The notes under the pieces: generated by a model
The model's input: only the letters and a program-made list of their open reading frames with translations
Databases searched by the model: none
What the model was told of the DNA's origin: nothing
Source: Planctomycetota bacterium
GTDB lineage: Bacteria > Planctomycetota > Phycisphaerae > Sedimentisphaerales > Anaerobacaceae
Length of the DNA: 9,178 nt
Assembly: GCA_020344865.1 (NCBI GenBank)
Contig: CP070830.1
Location: forward strand, 2,444,028-2,453,205
Reading direction: 5' to 3'
Position numbers and translations under genes: made by a program
Part shown: piece by piece, positions 1-7,214 of the stretch
Layout: each line of letters begins with the position of its first letter
How positions within the stretch are numbered: the first letter of the stretch is position 1

Positions 1-1
1 G

Positions 2-610
2 TATCAGACCATCGGGAAAAGTCATCCGGTTGGCATCTGCGGCTCGGGCCTTTTGGACACACTGGCCGAATTGTTTCTAAACGGTATTATTGACCGTACG
101 GGGCGGTTTAAGACGGGTGGTGACGAGCGGCTTACGGAGGGCGAGGAGGGCCTGCAGTTCGAGCTGGTTGCGCCGCGAAACGAACACCATGAAATAGTGA
201 TTACTCAGCCGGACATCAACAATCTGGTTCGTTCAAAGGCCGGCGTATTTGCGGCGATTCGTGTCCTTATGGAGTCAACGCAGACAAGGCCCGAAGACCT
301 GGAAGCGATTTATTTGGCCGGGGGGTTCGGGAACTTTCTGAATGTCAGAGAGGCCGTCACAATCGGCATGCTGCCCGATGTGCCCCCCGAAAAAATCCGA
401 TTCGTCGGAAACACTTCGATCGCGGGAGCAAAGACAGTTTTGCTAAGCAGAAAGGCCCTCAAAACAGCCGAGAAAATCGCGGGAAGTATGACCTATTTCG
501 ATTTGATGAGCCATCCGGGCTATATGGATGAATTCATCAGGGCGAGTTTTTTGCCTCATACGGATTTGTCGCTGTTTCCATCGGTAAAACTTGCGGCAGA
601 GACAGTTTGA
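2..610 (+). CDS. acsV: Reductive activator of corrinoid protein (RACo/AcsV, orf7), C-terminal part, cut by window edge
   Basis: RACo is an ATP-dependent cytoplasmic protein that reduces the inactive Co(II) form of the corrinoid iron-sulfur protein back to Co(I), using an N-terminal [2Fe-2S] domain and a C-terminal ASKHA-type ATPase domain. Only about 202 C-terminal residues are here; the frame is open to the left edge, so the TTG at 53 is internal. Visible ASKHA landmarks are PVGICGSGLLD at the left end, QPDINNLVRSKAG in the middle, and the glycine-rich IYLAGGFGNFLN followed by REAVTIGMLPD, which are typical of the DUF4445/RACo C-terminus. The ferredoxin domain must lie outside the window. 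The stop is 20 bases before cooC, and the three following genes are all acs genes, which supports RACo over other DUF4445 activators (for example those of methylamine methyltransferases). Confidence 0.88.
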   Translation, partial: YQTIGKSHPVGICGSGLLDTLAELFLNGIIDRTGRFKTGGDERLTEGEEGLQFELVAPRNEHHEIVITQPDINNLVRSKAGVFAAIRVLMESTQTRPEDLEAIYLAGGFGNFLNVREAVTIGMLPDVPPEKIRFVGNTSIAGAKTVLLSRKALKTAEKIAGSMTYFDLMSHPGYMDEFIRASFLPHTDLSLFPSVKLAAETV

Positions 611-630
611 TAAAAAACGGGTAAAACGGT

Positions 631-1416
631 ATGGCGACAACTATTGCTATAAGTGGTAAAGGCGGTTCAGGCAAGACGACCCTGGCCGCTATGATTGTAA
701 GGTTGCTGCGGGACAGACAGAGTGGGGCAGTGCTTGCCGTCGATGCCGACCCGAATTCCTGCCTGGGTCTGATGATGGGCGTTCAGCTGGTCAGTACCGT
801 TGCCGAGATTCGTGAGCAGGCCCGCAGTAAGAAACCCGGTGGCGATACTCTCGGCAAAGGCCTGGACAAGGTGCGGTCTCTGGAGTATGGCATCCAGCAG
901 GCGGTTACCGAGGCGGAGGGATTTGACTTGCTTACTATGGGGCGGCCGGAAGGACCGGATTGTTACTGTGCCGTAAATAATCTTTTGCGGAAGTTTCTCG
1001 ATGAGCTAAGTTCGGCCTATGCGTTCGTGGTTGTGGACAATGAGGCGGGGATGGAGCACCTGTCGCGAAGGACAACCAATAATGTTGACCTGCTCTGCAT
1101 CGTGGCTGAGCCTACCGCCCTCGGTGCAATTACCGCAAAGAGGATTTTTGACCTCGCCAAACAACTACCTATTACGGTAAAACGAATCGGCTTAATATGG
1201 AACGACAAACAGGATGTGCGGGATAAAGCGGCGGACGCCAAATGCGAAATAGATGCCGGGGAAAAGCTGGGGCGGGTACCCTACGATAATGTCGTTTTCG
1301 AGGCTTCCGTGCAGAGCAAAACCATATTCGATATAGGACAGAATAATCCGGCGTTTTCGGCTGTTCAGGAAATACTGGAGCAAATACTAAACCTTAAGAC
1401 AACAAAAATAACCTAA
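631..1416 (+). CDS. cooC: CooC/AcsF, ATPase for CO dehydrogenase/acetyl-CoA synthase nickel-cluster maturation
   Basis: A 261-residue cytoplasmic MinD/SIMIBI-class P-loop ATPase that supports nickel insertion into CO dehydrogenase (CooC) or acetyl-CoA synthase (called AcsF in acs clusters). The deviant Walker A motif SGKGGSGKTT is at residues 8-17, with the signature lysine K10 and P-loop K15. VDADPN follows at 37-42, and a switch-like VVVDNEAGMEHLSRR at 133-147. C111 and C113 form the CxC motif (DCYCAVNN) that CooC proteins use for metal binding and dimer formation. Length fits the family. The ATG at 631 lies directly before the P-loop strand, so no earlier start is needed; it has only a weak GG-containing leader and no real Shine-Dalgarno, which suggests translation coupled to acsV 20 bases upstream. 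Assignment to AcsF rather than CooC is by position next to acsD and acsE, not by a diagnostic residue. Confidence 0.92.
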   Translation: MATTIAISGKGGSGKTTLAAMIVRLLRDRQSGAVLAVDADPNSCLGLMMGVQLVSTVAEIREQARSKKPGGDTLGKGLDKVRSLEYGIQQAVTEAEGFDLLTMGRPEGPDCYCAVNNLLRKFLDELSSAYAFVVVDNEAGMEHLSRRTTNNVDLLCIVAEPTALGAITAKRIFDLAKQLPITVKRIGLIWNDKQDVRDKAADAKCEIDAGEKLGRVPYDNVVFEASVQSKTIFDIGQNNPAFSAVQEILEQILNLKTTKIT

Positions 1417-1434
1417 ACCTATGGAGGATTACAC

Positions 1435-2391
1435 ATGGCAGTCCCCAAAATTGTAGAAAGTTTCACCGGTTCGGTAAATAATGTCACCCTTGGTGCTACA
1501 AAAGATGATGGAGGAACTCGAACCTCCAAAGTAACGGTAGGCGGCGCCCGCAATGTTGTCTATGGCGGCAGCTTTGAGGACGCGAGCGCAAAGCCGGTAA
1601 TTGCTTTGGATGTTATAGACACAAGCCCGGAAGATTGGCCCGATGTCCTGAGTGAGCCGTATAAGGATGTCCTCGGCAGCCCCGCCGACTGGGCAAAGAA
1701 GTGTGTCGAGGAGCTCGGAGCGGACCTTGTTTGCGTCAAGTTCGACGGCATTCACCCCGACAAGGCCGACAAGGACGAGTCCCATGCCGTCAAGGTTACC
1801 GAAGAGGTGCTAAAGTCGGTTGGCGTTCCGCTTGTGCTGTGGGGCTGCGGCAACGATGAAAAGGACAATCAGGTTATGCCCAAGGTAAGCGAGGCCGCAA
1901 AGGGAGAGAACTGCCTCGTCGGAACCGTTACTGAGGATAACTACAAGTCTCTGACGGCCATCGCTCTGGCGGACAACCATCATCTTATTACGCAGGCCCC
2001 GTTGGATATCAACATCGCAAAGCAGGTCAACATCTTAGTCTCTGATATGGGCTTCCCGCTCGAGCGTGTAGTGGCGTTTCAGACCACGGGGGCGTTAGGC
2101 TACGGGATTGAGTATGCTTATTCGATTCAGGAGCGTCAGCGGCTGGCGGCTCTTACAGGCGATAAGATAATGGCAATGCCTGTTATCTGTGATGTCGGCT
2201 ACGAGTCATGGCGGGTCAAAGAGGCCAAGCTGACCGACGTGACAGGCTGGGGTGGGGTAGAAGACAGAGGCCCGATGTGGGAAGCCACCACGGCAATCTG
2301 TCTGCTTCAGGCCGGCGCCGATATAATTCGAATGCGACACCCAAAGGCCGTGGCAACAGTCAAGAACTTAATCGACCAGATATGGCAGTAG
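1435..2391 (+). CDS. acsD: CO dehydrogenase/acetyl-CoA synthase delta subunit; corrinoid iron-sulfur protein small subunit AcsD
   Basis: 318 residues, close to the usual length for AcsD. With AcsC it forms the corrinoid iron-sulfur protein that carries the methyl group from AcsE to acetyl-CoA synthase. The protein is a TIM barrel that helps hold the corrinoid. Recognisable family blocks, in order: VTLGATKDDGGTRTSKVTVG near residues 17-36, VIALDVIDTSPEDWPDVL at 55-72, GADLVCVKFDGIHP at 95-108, LVLWGCGNDEKD at 123-134, ENYKSLTA at 158-165, PLDINIAKQVNIL at 179-191, LGYGIEYAYSIQERQRL at 211-227, CDVGYESWRVKEA at 242-254, and QAGADIIRMRHPKAV at 292-306. A clear GGAGG (1423-1427) sits 7 bases before the ATG. 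It starts 18 bases after cooC and is followed 40 bases later by acsE, so it lies inside the operon. No damage or unusual residue is seen. Confidence 0.96.
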   Translation: MAVPKIVESFTGSVNNVTLGATKDDGGTRTSKVTVGGARNVVYGGSFEDASAKPVIALDVIDTSPEDWPDVLSEPYKDVLGSPADWAKKCVEELGADLVCVKFDGIHPDKADKDESHAVKVTEEVLKSVGVPLVLWGCGNDEKDNQVMPKVSEAAKGENCLVGTVTEDNYKSLTAIALADNHHLITQAPLDINIAKQVNILVSDMGFPLERVVAFQTTGALGYGIEYAYSIQERQRLAALTGDKIMAMPVICDVGYESWRVKEAKLTDVTGWGGVEDRGPMWEATTAICLLQAGADIIRMRHPKAVATVKNLIDQIWQ

Positions 2392-2418
2392 TAACATAAA
2401 ACGCGAAAGAGACGGAAA

Positions 2419-2434
2419 GGAAGGTGTTATTGTG
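2419..2434 (+). promoter_or_regulatory. acsE ribosome binding site and GTG start
   Basis: GGAAGG at 2419-2424 is followed after 7 bases by GTG at 2432. A second GTG at 2424 is out of frame and meets a stop after two codons, so the GTG at 2432 is the start; the next in-frame ATG (2462) would remove the conserved ERING motif. Confidence 0.85.
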
Positions 2435-3256
2435 ATAATAATTGCAGAACGAATTAACGGGATGTTCAAAGATGTCAAACAGGCCATCGCGGACAAAGAC
2501 AAGAAAGTCGTCCAGGACCTGGCCAAGAAGCAAACCGAGGCCGGCGCAAGTTATCTTGACGTAAACGTAGGTACCGCCTCGGCCGACCAGGAAGGAACTA
2601 TGCAGTGGCTGGTGGAAACGATACAGGAGACATGCTCTACGCCTTTGTGCCTGGATTCGCAAAAACCCAATGTTATTGCAGCGGGGCTAAAGTCTGTCAA
2701 AGCCGGAGCCGCGGTTATGCTGAACTCCACGCCGCTTAATAAAAAGTCGGACGAGCAGGTGCTGGACAAGTATATAGAGATGGCCGAGCAAGCCGGGCCG
2801 AAGGCAAGCATCATTGCCCTGACTATGGACAAGAACGGCGTGCCCCAGGACATCGACACACGTGTTGCCATAGCGGCTGAAATCGTTCAGAAGGCAATGG
2901 AAAAAGGATTCGACACGCAGCGTCTGTTTATAGACCCCATTATCCTTCCGGTCAAGGTCCCCGGCGCCCAGGTTCAGCCCGGCAACATAATGGCCGCGAT
3001 GGACCAGATTAGGTATCTTGCCGACCCTGCTCCGCATATGACGATAGGGCTGTCGAATCTTTCGCAGGGCGCCACCGAAAGGAGCCTGATAAACAGGACG
3101 TTCCTCGCCATGGCCGTCTCACACGGTCTGGACTCGGCAATTATTGATGTGCTGGACGAAAAACTGATGAACGTGCTGGCGACCGCCGAGTTGCTGATGA
3201 ACAAGCAAATATATTCGGACTCCTACTTGAGGGCTTACAGCCCGGCAAACAAGTAG
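2432..3256 (+). CDS. acsE: 5-methyltetrahydrofolate:corrinoid/iron-sulfur protein co-methyltransferase AcsE
   Basis: 274 residues, slightly longer than the roughly 262 residues of the Moorella enzyme. It transfers the N5 methyl group of methyltetrahydrofolate to Co(I) of the AcsC/AcsD protein, the last step of the methyl branch of the Wood-Ljungdahl pathway. It is a pterin-binding TIM barrel of the DHPS-like family. Landmarks: IAERINGMF at residues 4-12, YLDVNVG at 41-47, LCLDSQKPN at 72-80 with pterin-contacting D75, MLNST at 96-100 with N98, FIDPIILPV at 166-174 with D168, and IGLSNLSQG at 205-213, where N209 corresponds to the asparagine that hydrogen-bonds pterin N5 in the Moorella enzyme. 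SHGLDSAIIDVLDE and TAELLMNKQIYSDSYLRAY complete the family C-terminus. All catalytic positions are intact. It is the last gene before the operon terminator. Confidence 0.96.
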   Translation: MIIIAERINGMFKDVKQAIADKDKKVVQDLAKKQTEAGASYLDVNVGTASADQEGTMQWLVETIQETCSTPLCLDSQKPNVIAAGLKSVKAGAAVMLNSTPLNKKSDEQVLDKYIEMAEQAGPKASIIALTMDKNGVPQDIDTRVAIAAEIVQKAMEKGFDTQRLFIDPIILPVKVPGAQVQPGNIMAAMDQIRYLADPAPHMTIGLSNLSQGATERSLINRTFLAMAVSHGLDSAIIDVLDEKLMNVLATAELLMNKQIYSDSYLRAYSPANK

Positions 3257-3297
3257 GACCTCCCTGTTTTTTGAGCGAGGGATTTGGTGGGAATATA

Positions 3298-3340
3298 AAA
3301 GGGCTGAGAAGAATATGGGTCTCAGCCCTTTATTTTTTTT
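3298..3340 (+). terminator. Intrinsic terminator of the acs operon, overlapping the end of the convergent protease gene
   Basis: AAAGGGCTGAG (3298-3308) pairs perfectly with CTCAGCCCTTT (3321-3331) around a 12-base loop, followed by A and eight T's (3333-3340). The stem of 11 pairs plus the T tract is a textbook rho-independent terminator for acsE, 41 bases after its stop. The right arm and T tract are coding on the other strand: they hold the last codons and TGA stop (3322-3324) of the S8 protease. Read on the minus strand the hairpin is followed by TTTTATATT, so it may also end the protease transcript, though with a poorer U tract. A weak 5-bp hairpin (TCCCT 3261-3265 with AGGGA 3278-3282) lies just upstream. 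Confidence 0.9.
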
Positions 3341-6300
3341 GTCCGCAACCGAAAGCGATTCTGTGCCGGCGGAGCTTTTATTTTGATGGTGTCAGAGGCC
3401 TCAAAGTATTGCCCGGTTGTGAGAAGGCCGATTACTTTCACTTGGATTTGACCGGTTTCTGTGATGGCCTCGCAAAAAGCCCTGCGGCCGAAGGCAATTT
3501 CGAGCATGACGGGGCAATTGGGGTAGCTGAGAACTTTTATGTGTTCGGACTCGATTCCCATGGGTTCAGCTACGGCCGGGATACTTGTATCTACCTGTTC
3601 GGGAGAAATTCCCCGCGGCAGGATAACGTGTGCCTTTACCCACCTTCCTTTGCTGCTGCAATTGAGGATTCGCGGCGTAATCAGCATTTTGGCTTCAATG
3701 GGAGCAAGTTCATATGCTCCCATATCGAAATCAGGAAAGTCGCCGTTGTTGTCGACTCCGGGAAGGTCAAACGGTCGAATGTTGCCCTCGATGTCTGTAT
3801 ATACTCCCGCATCTTTGCCGGCGTCAACACAGGGTGAGCTTCGGAGCAAGTGATAATTGCCCTCAATCCATACGGAGTTCGGATGATTCGGCTCTACAGG
3901 AATGTCCGTATCGTTAGCGTCGGCCCAATAACCCGCCCTGACAAAACACGGGTCTAAATCGATATTGCCCTCTCCCGACCAGCCGCCCTGCACGTTACTG
4001 TAGGTAACCGTGATAACAGAATTGTCGTTGTTGTTAATTTCGCTACCGCCGTCGGAGAGGATACAGTTGGTGATTTGAATATTGTTCCGAGCACTAAGAG
4101 AATCGCAGGCCAGAACATTTCCGTTGCGGGCGAAGTTTCCGGCGGCGGTGCAGTGTATAATGACCGGGTTACTGCCGTCATAGTAGAACATTGCGCCGCC
4201 GTCGTCGGCTGAGTTACCTGCGAAGGAGCAATTTGTGATGGTCGGGTGGCTGTAGATAATGTTGCGTATCGCGCCTCCCCAATCGTAAGCGGAGTTTCCA
4301 CTAAAGGTGCAGTTGGTAATTGTCGGGCTGCTGGTTTCGTTGTTGATGGCGCCTCCGTCGTTTCCCACAGCCGAGTTTCCACTAAAAGTACAGTTTATAA
4401 TCGTTGGGCTGCTGTATAGGTTATTGATGCCGCCGCCGTCCCAGCCGGCTGAGTTTCCAGCGATGATGCAGTTGGCGATGGTCGGGCCACTGTTGTTTTC
4501 ACAGAGGATAGCGCCGCCGATGCCTACGTACCAGGAACCAGACACATGGCCATTTGTGATAGTAAAACCGTCCAGAACCGAATTTGCATCTTCGCCGGAG
4601 TGGAAATAAAAGCCACGATGAGAGTCGGCTTCCGTGCCGTTGCAATCAATGACACATTTTTCCGGGCCAGATTCGGAGCGGACCGTGATAGCCCTTCCTC
4701 TAAAGTCGATATCGCGGTTTTCATCCCCCGTGTAGATACCGTCTGCAACCCAGACTGTCCCGCCTTCCCAGGAGTTGTCGATGGCTTCTTGTATGGTAGG
4801 ACATTGAGCAGGGACCGCGATTTCGCCGGGGGCAGCGGTAGTGGTGAACATATAGCACAGGCCGTTGTTATCATTCACCTTTGTGTTGCCCGCAGCATCG
4901 GTAGCCTCAATCATAAAAAAGTATGACGTTTCCGGGTCTACCCCCGTTAGCTTTATGGCATGGCTGGTTGCCAGATTATGGTTGCTTGCCTCAATGGTGT
5001 AGGGCCCGCCGCAAGACAGGCCGGCCCGTACCCGTGCCAGAGTCGGCTCATCTGTTTCTAAGCGGATCCTCGGTTCGCGACCCGGCATTCTTACGCTTAC
5101 GTTGCAAATCACAGGTTGTTCACAATCAACCAAAGCGGTATCGAGCGCTGTAGCCGGGCTGCCTGTGCCGTCGTCAACATCTTGGTACGTGGCAGTGATT
5201 GTTTCACCATGAGACAATTGCAGTATGCCGTCTTCGGCATTTACATTACCCGAAGCGGCCGTAATCGTACCACTGAAGAAACCAACTCCCGCAGTCCTTT
5301 GAGTTAGAACAACCGTTTCAAAATCGCCGCCGCTTGTTGCAAGGATTGTCGCTTGTGCGTCGCTATGCTGGAGGTCGTAATCGTAGAGGAAGACGGACAC
5401 GATGGCGGAGCAGGAATAGTAGTCATTGTCGAGGATAACGCGACCCTGTGACGGAACGGCCGCAAGAATCGCTTCGAACAGATTGAGCCGTCCATCTGAA
5501 AGGCAAATCCCATCCTCAATCGGGTCAACCGTCTCAATTAGAATATCATATACTTCGTCATTCGTTAGAAGCGGATTGGTCGACAACAAAAGCCCGCACG
5601 CCCCCGCAATATGAGGACAGGCCATCGATGTCCCAGAGGCAATCGTGGTGTAAAGGTCGTAGGTCTTGCCCAAGGCCGTTCCGCTCGCCCGCAAAGATAG
5701 AATATCAACACCCGGCGCCGCTATATCCACCCACTCCCCGTAATTCGAAAAAGGCGCCTTCTCATCATTCGAGTTGGTCGCCGCAACAGCAATCATATGC
5801 TCATAGTAAGCCGGATAAGCGGGTATGCTGGTATTGTTATTACCCGCCGACGCCACCATTATCACGCCCTGACTGTGTGCGTAATCTATTGCTTCGCGCA
5901 TGCTCTGCGAATAGCCGCCGCCGCCCCAGCTGTTCGATACGACATCCGCACCGTTTTCCGCCGCATAATAAAAAGCAGGTATTGCGTCAGCTATATCCCC
6001 CCCGCCCTGCGAGTTAAGAAATTTCAGTGCCATTATCCTCGCGGTCCAGCACACTCCGGCAATATCAAGACCGTTATCGCCTTCCGCGGCGATTATACCC
6101 GCGCAGTGCGTGCCGTGGCCGTGGTCGTCCTTCGGGTCGCTGTTATCATAAATGAAGTTATAGCCGTATATATCGTCTATATACCCGTTCCCGTCGTCGT
6201 CCACTCCCGCCTGCCCGCCTAATTCCGCCTCATTGACCCACATGTTATCATCTAAGTCTCTATGTGTGTAATCGATGCCCGTATCCACAACCGCGATTAT

Positions 6301-6969
6301 TACATCTGAGCTGCCCGTGTATATATCCCATGCCTCGGGCGCATCTATATCGCTGTCCGGCGTTCCCGGCGGCTCGTTATATCTGCCGCTCTCAGGATAC
6401 ATCTGGCCCGTATTGTTCAAAGGCCACTGTATCGGATAGTGAGGGTCATTCGGACTTGCGGTTATCTTTACAATGTAGTTTAGTTCCGCGTACTCGATAT
6501 CCGGGTCGCTGCCGTAGGCCGCCACCGCATCTTCTAACGATTGGCCCGGCTCGAGCTCTAACTGCAACTTATATATCCTGCCAAGCTCAGGTACCCTTAC
6601 TCCTTTAGGCGCCCGTTTTAGCCTCCTTACAATACGCTTCTCTTTCTTGCTTAGAAGTGCCTTATCTTTCTTCAGAAGCGCCCTTGCCCGTCCTCTGTCT
6701 CCCTTGAAATCCTTCACCAGCCGCCTGGCCTTCTTTAACCTGTACCTTTTATTCAGCTCATCCAGCGACTTGGATAATTTAAGACCCTTCGCCGAACCGC
6801 CTTTCGCTAATCCCGTTTCCACGGCATCCGCGACATCCCCCCGAAACTTTACAATTATCTCATCCTCGACATATTCTCCGTCTGGAATCGGTGCGCTTGC
6901 TGTTGCGGTTTGCGGTAACAGCAAGATGACCAACAGCGTACAGAAATTTAGAAGGACCGTGCTCTTTAT
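3322..6969 (-). CDS. Secreted subtilisin-family (S8) protease with beta-sandwich modules and a C-terminal right-handed beta-helix
   Basis: 1,215 residues numbered from an ATA codon at 6969. Order: signal peptide 1-26 (MKS, a leucine-rich core, ending TATASA); prodomain about 33-167 (EDEIIVKFRG; later IEYAELNYIV) with a very lysine/arginine-rich insertion at 60-128; peptidase S8 domain about 180-505; two beta-sandwich modules about 509-612 and 617-715 (the second fibronectin III-like); beta-helix about 717-1000; DMGAYEL junction; a C-terminal module about 1092-1199 of a type I associate with planctomycete secreted proteins; and a basic tail. Catalytic residues are D229 (AVVDTGID), H285 (HGTHCAG), oxyanion N377 (ASAGNNN) and S448 (SGTSMACPH). 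An Asp-rich DDDGNGYIDD loop at 257-266 looks like a calcium site. The enzyme should therefore be an active exported protease, possibly surface-bound through the beta-helix; its substrate is unknown. No LPXTG, PEP-CTERM or other known sorting tail is visible. The usual gene-finder choice, TTG at 6933, would cut the signal peptide in half. The gene is convergent with acsE and divergent from the GH130 gene. Confidence 0.9.
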   Translation of the reverse strand: MKSTVLLNFCTLLVILLLPQTATASAPIPDGEYVEDEIIVKFRGDVADAVETGLAKGGSAKGLKLSKSLDELNKRYRLKKARRLVKDFKGDRGRARALLKKDKALLSKKEKRIVRRLKRAPKGVRVPELGRIYKLQLELEPGQSLEDAVAAYGSDPDIEYAELNYIVKITASPNDPHYPIQWPLNNTGQMYPESGRYNEPPGTPDSDIDAPEAWDIYTGSSDVIIAVVDTGIDYTHRDLDDNMWVNEAELGGQAGVDDDGNGYIDDIYGYNFIYDNSDPKDDHGHGTHCAGIIAAEGDNGLDIAGVCWTARIMALKFLNSQGGGDIADAIPAFYYAAENGADVVSNSWGGGGYSQSMREAIDYAHSQGVIMVASAGNNNTSIPAYPAYYEHMIAVAATNSNDEKAPFSNYGEWVDIAAPGVDILSLRASGTALGKTYDLYTTIASGTSMACPHIAGACGLLLSTNPLLTNDEVYDILIETVDPIEDGICLSDGRLNLFEAILAAVPSQGRVILDNDYYSCSAIVSVFLYDYDLQHSDAQATILATSGGDFETVVLTQRTAGVGFFSGTITAASGNVNAEDGILQLSHGETITATYQDVDDGTGSPATALDTALVDCEQPVICNVSVRMPGREPRIRLETDEPTLARVRAGLSCGGPYTIEASNHNLATSHAIKLTGVDPETSYFFMIEATDAAGNTKVNDNNGLCYMFTTTAAPGEIAVPAQCPTIQEAIDNSWEGGTVWVADGIYTGDENRDIDFRGRAITVRSESGPEKCVIDCNGTEADSHRGFYFHSGEDANSVLDGFTITNGHVSGSWYVGIGGAILCENNSGPTIANCIIAGNSAGWDGGGINNLYSSPTIINCTFSGNSAVGNDGGAINNETSSPTITNCTFSGNSAYDWGGAIRNIIYSHPTITNCSFAGNSADDGGAMFYYDGSNPVIIHCTAAGNFARNGNVLACDSLSARNNIQITNCILSDGGSEINNNDNSVITVTYSNVQGGWSGEGNIDLDPCFVRAGYWADANDTDIPVEPNHPNSVWIEGNYHLLRSSPCVDAGKDAGVYTDIEGNIRPFDLPGVDNNGDFPDFDMGAYELAPIEAKMLITPRILNCSSKGRWVKAHVILPRGISPEQVDTSIPAVAEPMGIESEHIKVLSYPNCPVMLEIAFGRRAFCEAITETGQIQVKVIGLLTTGQYFEASDTIKIKAPPAQNRFRLRTKKIKG
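4131..4490 (-). repeat. Tandem beta-helix coil repeats inside the S8 protease
   Basis: Four coding repeats of 78-81 bp encode coils of the form PTIxNCxFxGNSA followed by DGGAI or DGGGI. On the plus strand each has GAGTT(T/A)CC at 4211, 4292, 4373 and 4451, giving spacings of 81, 81 and 78 bases. At protein level these are 26-27-residue rungs of a right-handed parallel beta-helix with an asparagine ladder, as in pectate-lyase-like folds. The DNA copies have diverged at many positions, so this is an old protein repeat and not a recent expansion. Confidence 0.85.
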
Positions 6970-6981
6970 TTCCCAGCTCCT
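6967..6981 (-). promoter_or_regulatory. Ribosome binding site and probable AUA start codon of the S8 protease
   Basis: On the minus strand AGGAG (6981 to 6977) is followed by exactly 7 bases and then ATA (6969-6967), AAG, AGC. The same 7-base spacing is seen for acsD, acsE and the GH130 gene. No ATG, GTG or TTG occurs in frame between this Shine-Dalgarno and the TTG at 6933, which is 43 bases away. Starting at ATA gives a complete signal peptide beginning MKSTVLLNFC. Either this is a genuine AUA start, or the base at 6967 is a sequence error for ATG. Confidence 0.65.
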
Positions 6982-7043
6982 TTTTGATTGTTAACCTTGG
7001 ATACCCACGTATGTAGCCACCAAATCGATGGGTCACACATAAT

Positions 7044-7072
7044 ATAATAACATAGAGGGCAGAAAAAATCAA
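7044..7072 (-). promoter_or_regulatory. Sigma70-like promoter of the S8 protease gene
   Basis: On the minus strand TTGATT (7072-7067) and TATTAT (7049-7044) are separated by exactly 17 bases, with the expected start of transcription near 7037. This leaves a leader of about 68 bases before the ATA at 6969. The spacing and box quality are good; the call rests on sequence match only. Confidence 0.65.
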
Positions 7073-7185
7073 GGCTTTTCTGTTATGTGATGCTTGATAA
7101 CAATATTTGAGTTGGGTCTGCGCGTCAGATTAAGGTTTTTGGGGTTCGCCCAGGAGCTTCTTTATTAAGCCTGGCCGAGGGCTTC

Positions 7186-7214
7186 TTGCAAGTTTTGCCG
7201 CCAAGGGCTATATT
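7186..7214 (+). promoter_or_regulatory. Sigma70-like promoter of the GH130 gene
   Basis: TTGCAA (7186-7191) and TATATT (7209-7214) are separated by 17 bases. Transcription would begin near 7221, giving a leader of about 50 bases to the GTG start. It matches 4 of 6 and 5 of 6 consensus positions. Confidence 0.5.

Noticed and set aside
53..610. TTG at 53 as a start giving a 185-residue protein
   Set aside because: The frame stays open to the left edge and the upstream residues (PVGICGSGL) are conserved family sequence, so this is the interior of a truncated acsV gene.
2208..2399. A plus-strand 63-codon frame at the end of acsD
   Set aside because: It overlaps conserved acsD codons in another frame and its translation has no family features.
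3261..3282. TCCCT/AGGGA hairpin after acsE as a separate terminator
   Set aside because: Only five pairs with a 12-base loop and no T run follows; the hairpin at 3298-3340 is far stronger.
4131..4490. Regularly spaced repeats of about 80 bp that could suggest a CRISPR-like array or minisatellite
   Set aside because: The repeats keep reading frame, encode beta-helix coils (NCxFxGNSA), vary at synonymous and variable positions, and have no constant direct repeat with unique spacers.
3271..6608. Many plus-strand open frames of 60-190 codons opposite the S8 protease
   Set aside because: They have low-complexity, Pro/Arg/Ser-rich or otherwise unstructured translations, lack ribosome binding sites and lie antisense to a convincing long gene; they are shadows.
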